Shown here: positions 34,112 through 42,358 of the stretch, in pieces
How the letters are laid out: each line of letters opens with the position of its first letter
How positions within the stretch are numbered: position 1 is the first letter of the stretch
Source: Candidatus Binatia bacterium
GTDB lineage: Bacteria > Desulfobacterota > Binatia > Bin18
Assembly (NCBI GenBank): GCA_951812575.1
Contig: OX638322.1
Span: 898,850-962,849 of the forward strand
DNA length: 64,000 nucleotides
Direction: 5' to 3'
The notes under the pieces: generated by a model
Database searches by the model: none
What the model was told of the DNA's origin: nothing
The model's input: only the letters and a program-made list of their open reading frames with translations
Position numbers and translations under genes: made by a program

Positions 34112-35191
34112 ATGAAATTCGGCCTGATGTACGAGATCCAGATTCCTGAGCCCCACACCCCGAATATTGTGCAGGACACCTATAAACAGGTCATCGCCCA
34201 GGTCATGCTGGCTGAGGAGATGGGATTCGAGTATTTCTGGACAGTCGAGCATCATTTTTTAACCGAGTTTTCCTATTGTCCCGCCCCAGAGGTCTTGTAC
34301 GGTGCGATCTCGCAACGGACCAAGACCATCCGGATCGGCCATGCCGTCGCGCTGCTGCCGCCCCAGTACAATCATCCGATCCGTGTGGCGGAGCGGGCCG
34401 CGGTCCTTGACCTGTTGAGTGACGGCCGGGTCGAACTCGGCACGGGACGCTCGACTACGCTGATTGAGATGGAAGGCTTCGGTATTGATCCGGAAGAGAC
34501 CAAGCCCATGTGGGAAGAAGCCATCTCGATCATCCCGCGGATGTGGCTCGAAGATCCTTTTTCGCACGAAGGGCAGTATTTCAAGATTCCGCCCCGTTCG
34601 GTCATTCCCAAACCGGTCCAGAAACCCCATCCGCCCTTGTGGGTAGCCTGCGCTCAGCCCGCCAGTTTTACCGCGGCCGGTCAGAAAGGGATTGGTGCGT
34701 TGTGCTTTCATATCGGCCAACCCGAGGAACTCGCCCGCCGGGTGCAACTCTACCGGGAAGGGATAGCCCAGGCCGAGCCCGTTGGCGCCTTTGTGAATGA
34801 CCAGGTTGCCGCCCTCGGCATCGTCCACTGTGCCGAGAGCGACAAACAGGCCCGAGAAGTGGGGGGTCCGGCCGGTGAATGGTTCCTGAATAAAACCCTC
34901 CAACTCTACCGGCCCTGGCAGGAACAGGGGACGAAAGTGCCCGATTCGTACAAGTTTGCAGTGGAGTCAGTCCGTGGGGAGCGATCGGGCAAGTCGCTGG
35001 ACGAGCTTATCGAAGGCGGGATGTTCTGCATGGGCGACCCGGACAGCTGCATTCGGACGCTCAAGAGATATGAAGCAGCCGGGATTGATCAGGTGCTGTG
35101 CTTTATGCAGTTCGGTGGGATTCCGCACCAGAACATTATGGATTCGATCCGCCTGTTCGGGAAATATGTGGTCCCGTATTTTCAGTCATAA
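34112..35191 (+). CDS. LLM-class flavin-dependent oxidoreductase
   Basis: The 359-residue protein starts at an ATG with AAAAGGGAG upstream. It is a bacterial-luciferase-like enzyme: MKFGLMYEIQIPEP, FEYFWTVEHHFLTEFSYCPA, RIGHAVALLPPQYNHPIRVA, DGRVELGTGRS and IPKPVQKPHPPLWVA. The EHHF motif is close to that of luciferase-type FMN monooxygenases. It is not closely similar to the LLM proteins at 14959 and 49898. It converges with the next gene, and the two overlap by six bases. Confidence 0.88.
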   Translation: MKFGLMYEIQIPEPHTPNIVQDTYKQVIAQVMLAEEMGFEYFWTVEHHFLTEFSYCPAPEVLYGAISQRTKTIRIGHAVALLPPQYNHPIRVAERAAVLDLLSDGRVELGTGRSTTLIEMEGFGIDPEETKPMWEEAISIIPRMWLEDPFSHEGQYFKIPPRSVIPKPVQKPHPPLWVACAQPASFTAAGQKGIGALCFHIGQPEELARRVQLYREGIAQAEPVGAFVNDQVAALGIVHCAESDKQAREVGGPAGEWFLNKTLQLYRPWQEQGTKVPDSYKFAVESVRGERSGKSLDELIEGGMFCMGDPDSCIRTLKRYEAAGIDQVLCFMQFGGIPHQNIMDSIRLFGKYVVPYFQS

Positions 35192-35545
35192 CGTCGCAAT
35201 CTGATAGTCGTCCTCGTAAATGACTTGGCCTGGCACCTCTTGGTGACATGCAATGTCTATCTGCCAGCCATATGTCTCGACGATTGCCTTTATCCGCTCG
35301 ATTTTCACAAGCATATCTGCGCTTTTTGCTTGTTTGAACCAGGTGATCGCTTTCGGGAGAGGGTCTTCTGTGTAGAAGGGTGGATTGGGGAGATGTTCTT
35401 CAAACCAATCGATAATGTGTTGGATCTCTTCCCTTTCCTGCGGGCTGATGAGCCCTTTTTCTTTCATATGTGAGACAACGGCAAAAATGCCGCAAGGCTT
35501 GTCCGTCCTCACGCTGTTGTAGGTCCCCTGATACCGGACGTACAT
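35186..35545 (-). CDS. hypothetical protein, 119 residues
   Basis: The ATG at 35545 has GGAG five to ten bases upstream. The protein reads YVRYQGTYNSVRTDKPCGIF, then a helical segment (LISPQEREEIQHIIDWFEEH) and AKSADMLVKIERIKAIVETY. I recognise no domain. It follows the 2-hydroxyacid dehydrogenase gene on the same strand, 54 bases away. Confidence 0.55.
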   Translation of the reverse strand: MYVRYQGTYNSVRTDKPCGIFAVVSHMKEKGLISPQEREEIQHIIDWFEEHLPNPPFYTEDPLPKAITWFKQAKSADMLVKIERIKAIVETYGWQIDIACHQEVPGQVIYEDDYQIATL

Positions 35546-35598
35546 GCTTACTGCTCCACGGACGTTGATCTTGTGAATCTCGATTAACGCCGGCCTTT

Positions 35599-36579
35599 TT
35601 ACAGGACCTCCGGGTTCACCGGTGTAGGCGGGCGCTGACCACTGAGAAAGGCGGCGATGTTTTCGGCCGCCAGGGTGGCCATGCACGTCCGGGTGGCAAT
35701 ACTGGCGCTGCCGACGTGGGGGACAACCAGACAGTTGTCGAGCGTCAGCAAAGGGTCGTCCGCGGGCAGCGGCTCCGGGTCGGTCACATCAAGCGCAGCC
35801 CCGGCAATAGCCTTGTCCCGCAAGGCTGCATGCAGGGCCCGCGCATCAACAATCGGCCCGCGTGCGGCGTTCACCAAAAAAGCGGTCGGCTTCATCTTCT
35901 TGAGTTGAGGCGTCGAGATGAGCTGGTGCGTTTCCGGACCGAGCGGAACCAGCACGACCACAAAGTCTGACTCGCTCAGCAGGGTATCCATATCGACCCA
36001 GGTGCACCCGAGTTGCTCCTCGGCCTCTCTGTTGTGGCCGCGATTATGGTAGATCACGCGCATATCAAAGCCTTGCGCTCGCCTGGCAACTGCGGCTCCA
36101 ATACGCCCCAGACCGACAATGCCCAGCGTGGCATGATGAACGTCCGTCCCAAGAAAGACAAACGGACTCCACACCGGCCACTGGCCGGCGCGCACGCGCC
36201 GTTCGCCTTCGCCGATACGGCGGGCGATACCCAGCATGAGCGCGAAGGTGAGGTCGGCCGTGGTCTCGGTCAGAACGCCCGGCGTGTTGGTCAGGACGAT
36301 GTTGCGACGGGTCAACGCCGGGACATCCACATTGTCATACCCAACAGCCATATTGGCGACGATCCTGAGCTGTGGCGCACGGTCGAGCAGGTCGTCGTCA
36401 ATGCGTTCCGTGACCATGCTCAGCAGGGCAACAGTGTCGCGCAGCTCGTGCAACAGGGTCTCGCGCGAAACGGCTTGCTCCGACTCCCAGACAGACAGGG
36501 CAGCGCAGGTCCGTAAGGGGGCCAGCGCTGCTTCAGGAAGCTGACGGGTGACATAAATCTTTGGTGGTTGCTGAGCCAT
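35599..36579 (-). CDS. D-2-hydroxyacid dehydrogenase (glyoxylate/hydroxypyruvate reductase type)
   Basis: The 326-residue protein shows the two-domain layout of NAD(P)-dependent D-2-hydroxyacid dehydrogenases. It has NMAVGYDNVDVPALTRR, NTPGVLTETTADLTFAL, the nucleotide motif GIVGLGRIGAAVARRA, and catalytic Arg in NAARGPIVD, Glu in DVTDPEPLP and His in VPHVGSAS. It most resembles the glyoxylate/glycerate subgroup. HNRGHNRE after the second strand suggests NADPH use. Confidence 0.92.
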   Translation of the reverse strand: MAQQPPKIYVTRQLPEAALAPLRTCAALSVWESEQAVSRETLLHELRDTVALLSMVTERIDDDLLDRAPQLRIVANMAVGYDNVDVPALTRRNIVLTNTPGVLTETTADLTFALMLGIARRIGEGERRVRAGQWPVWSPFVFLGTDVHHATLGIVGLGRIGAAVARRAQGFDMRVIYHNRGHNREAEEQLGCTWVDMDTLLSESDFVVVLVPLGPETHQLISTPQLKKMKPTAFLVNAARGPIVDARALHAALRDKAIAGAALDVTDPEPLPADDPLLTLDNCLVVPHVGSASIATRTCMATLAAENIAAFLSGQRPPTPVNPEVL

Positions 36580-36680
36580 ATGCTCTTATCTATCGGAAGC
36601 ACACAGAGTGGTATAGGCTCGCCTGAAATACTAGACTAAGGACGAAGCTGTCAGAAATCACACAGTCGAGGAGTCACACC

Positions 36681-37070
36681 ATGGACCAGCCCTCCGAGAA
36701 AAGCATCAAGCGCATGCGCATCTACGTTGAGAAATACATGCAGAAAACCGGGACCTCAGGCCACCCGGAGCCCGAGGTGACCGAATCGGTGGTTCTGGGT
36801 CTGGCCAATAATATCGACGAGGTCGGCCGGCCGCTCTGCCCGTGTAATTTTTATCCCGATAAAAAAGCCGAGGTCGAGCGCAGCCGCGAGTGGGTCTGCG
36901 CCTGTGACGAAATGAAGAAGTGGAAATACTGCCACTGCCTGCTGTTCGTGACACCCGAGGGTCTGCCGATTACCGAGCATCTGCCCGAAGACCACGAGGG
37001 CCGTCAAATCTACGGCCTCGTCAAGGACCCGACGCCGGACAAGGGCCGGGAACTGGCCGACAAAGCCTAA
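36681..37070 (+). CDS. ferredoxin:thioredoxin reductase catalytic-subunit-like protein
   Basis: The 129-residue protein keeps all six core cysteines of the FTR catalytic chain: Cys53/Cys55 (LCPCNFY), Cys73/Cys75 (VCACDE) and Cys84/Cys86 (YCHCLLF). Together they bind the 4Fe-4S cluster and form the redox-active disulfide that passes electrons to thioredoxin. A variable alpha subunit, present in photosynthetic organisms, is not seen nearby. In non-phototrophs these proteins may reduce other thioredoxin-like partners. It converges with the receptor cluster. Confidence 0.88.
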   Translation: MDQPSEKSIKRMRIYVEKYMQKTGTSGHPEPEVTESVVLGLANNIDEVGRPLCPCNFYPDKKAEVERSREWVCACDEMKKWKYCHCLLFVTPEGLPITEHLPEDHEGRQIYGLVKDPTPDKGRELADKA

Positions 37071-37094
37071 CCGCAAACGGCCGGGCCGCGGCAC

Positions 37095-39515
37095 TCAGCT
37101 ATCGGTGAAGTGATAGGTCAACTCCAGACCGAACACCCGACCTCTCATCAACGGCGAGAAGGTGCCGGTGGGCAGTTGGATGTCCGTCCCGAACCGCGCG
37201 TAGTCCAGCAGGTTCTTGCCGTACAGGCCGACCACCCACCGACTGTTGTCGAGGTGGATATCCACCCCGGCCTGTAACATCTTCTGCTGCCGGTTGAAGC
37301 CGGTGTTGTCGTCGTTGACATACTCTTTGTCGCGGTAGGCGTAAATGACGCGCGAGGCGAGGCGAGCGCGGGTACCGACGCGGAGATTATGGAGCAGGCT
37401 CAGGCTATAGGTCCAGTGCGCGGCCCGCGGCGGTGCGAGGTTCTCATCCTTGTCGTCCAGCTTGCCGTCCCGGTTGAGGTCGAACTTGACCTTGGTGTAG
37501 TCCGGCTCGACGTAGCCGAACGAGCCGAGCAAGACCAGGCCGGGAGAGAGGACCACCATCCCCTCCATTTCCAGGCCCCAGAATTCGGCGTCGGCCGTAT
37601 TCCGAATCACCTGCACGATGTTCTGCACCGTCTGGATGGTCGGCCGTCCATCCACAAAGGTGATGACAGGCCGACCCGTGACCGGGTCTGGGGCGGGGAG
37701 GTTCTCGCCGAAGGCCAGTTCACGTTGCAGATCGTCGACGAAGTTGTAGAAAAACGACGCGTTCAGGCGGACGCGGTCGCCCCAGGTCTTCTTGACGCCG
37801 ATCTCGAAATTGTCGATCTGCTCTTCGTCAAACACCTCGGTCCCAAGATCGCGCGCGACCTCCAGGCCGAGCGCCTCCAGCCCGGCAATCTCCGCATCCG
37901 ACAGCCCCTGGGTCAGATCGAAAAACGAGTCGCGCAGATTATAGCCGCCGGACCGGAAGCCGCGCGTCCAGTGGGCGTAGAGCAGCGTCTCGGCGTCGAG
38001 CCGGTAGGTCAGCCCGACCTTGGGCGACAGACTGTTCCAGCCTGCCTTGTCTTTGAAATGGATGGGACAGTCGGGGCCATCCACCGTGTGACACTGGATA
38101 TCCCTGGTTCGGAGGATGTTTGTAATCTGTGCGGCTTTCTCTTCATGCGTGTAGCGCAGCCCCAGGGTCAGCATCAGCCGGTCGGTCAGGTCGTAGTCCC
38201 CGGCGGCGAACAGCCCGAACGTCTCGACATTATAGATACCGCCGCCGTTGAATTCCAGGATGTCACCACTCGGGTCACCGAAAAGCCGCTGTTCGTGATA
38301 GAAGAGATCGTTCTGAAAATAGTAGAAGCCGGTCGTCAGGAAGAGCCGGTCGAAGAATAGCCCGCTGTAGCGCAGCTCGTTGCTGAACTGCTCAGAGGCT
38401 TGGGCGCCGGCTACGTGGAAAAGGGTGAGCGGCGACGCGTCGGCATCGCTCAGACCATCTCCCACCCCCTCGCGCCAGCCGAAGATATTGGTCATGGTGC
38501 CGTTACCGAATGGGACGTCCCAATCCGCCCTGGCGTTGAAGAAGTGGACAGAGGTCTTCTGGAAGCCCTCTTCGTTGACGGCAAAATCGTGGCTGTCGCG
38601 CCTGAAATTGAACAGCGGATAGGACAGGCCGGCACCGTTGGTATGCGTCTGAGCCGCGGGCCCGTCTTCGTCGATGTCCTGGTATTCGTAACGAAGCGTG
38701 AAGCGTAGCGTGTTCCAGGGCTGCCAGGTGACGACCGGCCGCAGCATCAGCGTATCCCGTGCGCCAAATGCCTTGCCGTTGTACTCGTTCTCAAACCAGC
38801 CCTGATCCTGATTGGAATAGACCGTGAAGCGGGCGCGCAGGGTGTCGGTCAACGGGGCGTTGAACGTACCCGAGACGTACATATTCGGGGCTTTGCCGCC
38901 GCCTTCGACCGCGCTGCGGACCGTGGCCTCATAGTGGTCGGTCGGGGTTTTGGTGTTGACCAGGACGGCTCCGCCCACCACGTTGCGCCCGAACAGGACC
39001 CCTTGCGGGCCACGCAGAACCTCGATGCTGTCCAGATCGAAGGCATCGTACAGCACCCCCGTGTTCGTTCCCAAGTAGATACCGTCAACGAAGACGCCGA
39101 CCGTCGGATCGATGGACGGAATCGAGCTGTTGATGCCCAGACCACGAATGGAGAAGTTGGCGATGCCGCGCGTCACGCCAACATCGTCGAGGGCCACATT
39201 GGGCATGGTGATCGTCAGGTCGCCCAGGTCGTGGAGCTTGAGGGCGTCAATCTGTTCGGAATCGAAGGCCGTCATCGACACCGGCACGTCCTGGATCATC
39301 GCCTCCCGCTTGAGCGCGTTGACAACCATCTCTTCCAGATGCGTGACCCCTGTTGTTGGGGCGGATTCTTGTGGAGCGGCCTTGCCAGTGTCTAGCTGCG
39401 CATCCTGGGCCATGGCCGGGAAGGTCAGGACACTCAGCACCATCACAATCGTCAGTGTCCGGACAGACAACCGGCCTGCCGTTCGGAACCTGGAGATGTG
39501 AGTGATGCAGCGCAT
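37095..39515 (-). CDS. TonB-dependent outer-membrane receptor 1
   Basis: This 806-residue receptor has a signal peptide (LTIVMVLSVLTFPAMA), a TonB-box-like segment (EEMVVNALKREAMIQDVP), a plug domain with FSIRGLGINSSIPSIDPT and VLRGPQGVLFGRNVVGG, and a 22-strand barrel ending LTYHFTDS. Like its four neighbours it has a Cys pair in a barrel loop (CHTVDGPDC) and an EF-hand-like DLNRDGKLDDKD loop near residue 680. It is the most divergent at the TonB box. The start at 39515 has GAAGGG upstream; 39545 is an alternative. Ligand unknown. Confidence 0.93.
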   Translation of the reverse strand: MRCITHISRFRTAGRLSVRTLTIVMVLSVLTFPAMAQDAQLDTGKAAPQESAPTTGVTHLEEMVVNALKREAMIQDVPVSMTAFDSEQIDALKLHDLGDLTITMPNVALDDVGVTRGIANFSIRGLGINSSIPSIDPTVGVFVDGIYLGTNTGVLYDAFDLDSIEVLRGPQGVLFGRNVVGGAVLVNTKTPTDHYEATVRSAVEGGGKAPNMYVSGTFNAPLTDTLRARFTVYSNQDQGWFENEYNGKAFGARDTLMLRPVVTWQPWNTLRFTLRYEYQDIDEDGPAAQTHTNGAGLSYPLFNFRRDSHDFAVNEEGFQKTSVHFFNARADWDVPFGNGTMTNIFGWREGVGDGLSDADASPLTLFHVAGAQASEQFSNELRYSGLFFDRLFLTTGFYYFQNDLFYHEQRLFGDPSGDILEFNGGGIYNVETFGLFAAGDYDLTDRLMLTLGLRYTHEEKAAQITNILRTRDIQCHTVDGPDCPIHFKDKAGWNSLSPKVGLTYRLDAETLLYAHWTRGFRSGGYNLRDSFFDLTQGLSDAEIAGLEALGLEVARDLGTEVFDEEQIDNFEIGVKKTWGDRVRLNASFFYNFVDDLQRELAFGENLPAPDPVTGRPVITFVDGRPTIQTVQNIVQVIRNTADAEFWGLEMEGMVVLSPGLVLLGSFGYVEPDYTKVKFDLNRDGKLDDKDENLAPPRAAHWTYSLSLLHNLRVGTRARLASRVIYAYRDKEYVNDDNTGFNRQQKMLQAGVDIHLDNSRWVVGLYGKNLLDYARFGTDIQLPTGTFSPLMRGRVFGLELTYHFTDS

Positions 39516-39640
39516 GAACCCTTCGATCTCGGGCGTCGTAATCATTGTCAGGAAAATTTCTTCCTGAGTATCAAGCGCCGCGACTCTCGGACAGGCCGTT
39601 CCACGTTCGGAGCGGTTCGTCCCGAATGCTGTCACGCTTC

Positions 39641-41989
39641 TCAGACACCAGTAAAATGATACGTCAGCTCCAGACCGAAGATACGACCTTTTGCCAAAGG
39701 AGAAAAGGTGCCGCCACCGAGTGCTGTCGGGAGCTGCGTATCACCGCCGAACAGGCTGTAGCCCAGCAGGTTCTTGCCATACAGGCCGACCACCCACTGG
39801 CTGTCGTTGAAGTGAATGTCCACCCCGGCCTGCAATCTTTTCTGTTGCCGGTTGAAACCGCGGTTGTCATCGCTGGTGTAGAATTTATCTCGGTAAGCGT
39901 AGATGACCCGCGAGGCCAGCCGAACGCGGCGACTGAGCCGCAGGTCGTTCAGCAGTCCCAGGCTATAGGTCCATTTTGCGGCCCGGGGTAGTTCCATGTC
40001 CTCATCCCTGCCATCCACCCTGCCGTCGTTGTTGAGGTCGAACTTGACCGTGGTGTAGTCCGCCTCCACAAAACCGGCCGACCCGAACAGGCTCAGGCCG
40101 GGGGCGAGAACCAGGCTGCCCTCCACCTCAAAGCCGTACAGGTCTGCGTCGGCCGTATTGCGGATCACCTGCACGATGTTGCCCTGCGTCACGGGTCTTC
40201 CGTCGGGGCCGATGACCAATTCCCCGGTCGCCGGATTGAGCACCGGCAGCTCTTCGGCGAAAACCAACTCGCGTTGCAGGTCGTCGATCAGATTATAGAA
40301 AAACGCGGCATTGAGCCGGGCACGGGTCCCGAAAGTTTTCTTGAAGCCGATCTCGAAGTTGTCGATCTGCTCTTCGTCAAAGGGGCCGGGTCCGAGGTCA
40401 CGGGGATCGCCCGGCAGGCCGAAAAACGTGTCGCGCAGATTATAGCCGCCGGAGCGAAAGCCACGCGTCCAGTGGGCATAGAGCAAGGTGTCATCATCGT
40501 GCCGATAGCTCAGCCCGACCTTGGGCGACAGATTGGTCCAGGTTTCTTTATCCCGGAAATGGCTGGGGCAGTCCGGACCGGTAATGATGTTGCACGGCGT
40601 TGCGCCGTTTCGAGTCAGATTGGTAATTTCGGCTTCTTTTTCCTCGTGGGTGTAGCGCAGCCCCAGGGTCAGCGTGAGCCAGTCGGTCAGGTCGTAGTCC
40701 CCATTCATGAACAGCCCGAAGGTTTCGACATCCATATTGCCACCACCGTTTTGCCGGACTTGTCCGAAGGCCAGAGACCGATACTCGTGATAGCCAATAT
40801 CATTATTGAAATAATAGAAGCCGGTCGTCAGGAACAGCCGGTCGAAAAACAAGCCGGCATAGCGCAGTTCGTTGCTGAACTGCTCCGATAGTTGCAAGGC
40901 TCCTCCGGTAAACAGCGGCAGGGGTGTCGCGTCGATATCACTTTGCGCGTCCCCCTGCCCATCCCGCCAGCCGAAGATGTTGGTGACCCTACCATTGCCC
41001 AACGGGACATCCCAATCCAAACGGGTGTTGAAAAAGTGAATTTCAGAGGTGAGGAAGCCTTCGTCGTCGATGGCGAAGTCATGGCTGTCGCGGTCGTAGT
41101 TGGCAAAGGGATTGGACCGACCGGAACCGTCGGTATGGTTCTGGGCCGCGGGTCCGTCGCCGTCGAGATCCTGATATTCATAGCGGAGCGTCAGACTCAG
41201 GGTGTCCGTAGGCTCCCAGGAGATGACCGGCCGCAGCATCAGCGTGTCCTGCACGCCGAACGCCTTACCGGTATGCTCATTCTCGAACCAGCCCTGATCC
41301 TGATTGGAATACACGGTGAAGCGTGCCCCCAGAGTCTCGGTCAGCGGGGCGTTCAGCGTGCCCGCGACGTAGACGTTGGGCGCTTTGCCGCCGCCTTCCA
41401 CCGCAGTGCGCAGCGTGGCTTCGTAGCGGTCAGTCGGCGTTCTGGTGTTGAGCAGTACGGCCCCGCCCACGACATTGCGACCGAACAGCACGCCCTGCGG
41501 CCCGCGCAGGACCTCGACCGCCTCCAGGTCGAAGGTGTCGTACAGCATCGACGCATTCGAGCCCATATACACGCCGTCGATAAACACGCCGACCGTCGGG
41601 TCGATACCCGGAATCGAGCTGTTGATACCCAGACCACGAATGGAGAAGTTCGCGATGCCGCGTGCCGTGCCGACATCATCCAGGGATACGTTCGGCATGC
41701 GTATTGACAGACTGGTCAGGTCGCGCACCTTGAGAGCGTCAAGCTGTTCGGCATCAAAGGCGGTAACTGCTACCGGTACGTCCTGGAGCAGTTGTTCCCG
41801 CTTTTGAGCGGTGACAACAATATCTTCCAGGAGTGTGGCGCTCTCGGCAGCCGCTTCTTCCGACGCGGCCTCCTGGGCTGTAGCCGGGAGCGGGAAGAAC
41901 CCGACACCCAGCACCACAACGGCTGTCAGAATCAGGGTGGTGAACAGGCTGGCCGGTTGGAATACGAATGCTTGATTGGTGAATCTCAT
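39641..41989 (-). CDS. TonB-dependent outer-membrane receptor 2
   Basis: This 782-residue paralogue has a signal peptide ending PLPATAQ, the TonB-box-like LEDIVVTAQKREQLLQDVP, the plug and barrel. The Cys loop reads CNIITGPDC and the Ca-like loop DLNNDGRVDGRDED. The ATG at 41989 has GGAGG upstream; the frame remains open for a further 95 codons through a repeat element but this is not coding. It imports an unknown ligand across the outer membrane with TonB energy; no tonB/exbBD genes are in the window. Confidence 0.93.
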   Translation of the reverse strand: MRFTNQAFVFQPASLFTTLILTAVVVLGVGFFPLPATAQEAASEEAAAESATLLEDIVVTAQKREQLLQDVPVAVTAFDAEQLDALKVRDLTSLSIRMPNVSLDDVGTARGIANFSIRGLGINSSIPGIDPTVGVFIDGVYMGSNASMLYDTFDLEAVEVLRGPQGVLFGRNVVGGAVLLNTRTPTDRYEATLRTAVEGGGKAPNVYVAGTLNAPLTETLGARFTVYSNQDQGWFENEHTGKAFGVQDTLMLRPVISWEPTDTLSLTLRYEYQDLDGDGPAAQNHTDGSGRSNPFANYDRDSHDFAIDDEGFLTSEIHFFNTRLDWDVPLGNGRVTNIFGWRDGQGDAQSDIDATPLPLFTGGALQLSEQFSNELRYAGLFFDRLFLTTGFYYFNNDIGYHEYRSLAFGQVRQNGGGNMDVETFGLFMNGDYDLTDWLTLTLGLRYTHEEKEAEITNLTRNGATPCNIITGPDCPSHFRDKETWTNLSPKVGLSYRHDDDTLLYAHWTRGFRSGGYNLRDTFFGLPGDPRDLGPGPFDEEQIDNFEIGFKKTFGTRARLNAAFFYNLIDDLQRELVFAEELPVLNPATGELVIGPDGRPVTQGNIVQVIRNTADADLYGFEVEGSLVLAPGLSLFGSAGFVEADYTTVKFDLNNDGRVDGRDEDMELPRAAKWTYSLGLLNDLRLSRRVRLASRVIYAYRDKFYTSDDNRGFNRQQKRLQAGVDIHFNDSQWVVGLYGKNLLGYSLFGGDTQLPTALGGGTFSPLAKGRIFGLELTYHFTGV

Positions 41990-42057
41990 AAAACCTCCGA
42001 TCTCATACGAGGAAGCATTTGCCTCAGGGCCTTCCCGGACTTCAGGCCTCCTGCTGG

Positions 42058-42321
42058 GTAGTGCCTCAGTTTGAAAAATTGTGACCAGTAAATGATGGGG
42101 CAGTCCGTCCTCCTCAGGCATCGAGTCCTCCTCTCGGCTCCTGGGCTCAGCGCTGACGCGTGGACGGGAACGCACTGCCCTTGTCGACACGACTGCCGGC
42201 CGGCTGTCCCTAGTAAAATTATGAGGGTGGGCGCGGAGCGGAACTGTAACCACAGGCTCCCGGACAGGAAGCATGGCGTGACGAACACGGATGAAGAAAG
42301 AAATTCAAAGTGAGACACTAC
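42058..42321. repeat. inverted-terminal-repeat element, copy 1 (MITE-like)
   Basis: The left end GTAGTGCCTCAGTTTGAA (42058-42075) matches the reverse complement of the right end TTCAAAGTGAGACACTAC (42304-42321) at 16 of 18 positions. The interior has no gene but shares segments such as CCCTAGTAAAATTATGAGG with other copies. It lies between receptor genes 2 and 3, with its left end about 70 bases upstream of receptor 2. Confidence 0.75.
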
Positions 42322-42358
42322 CTCCTACTGTACTGATTTCTAGTTGCAAACACCGATG

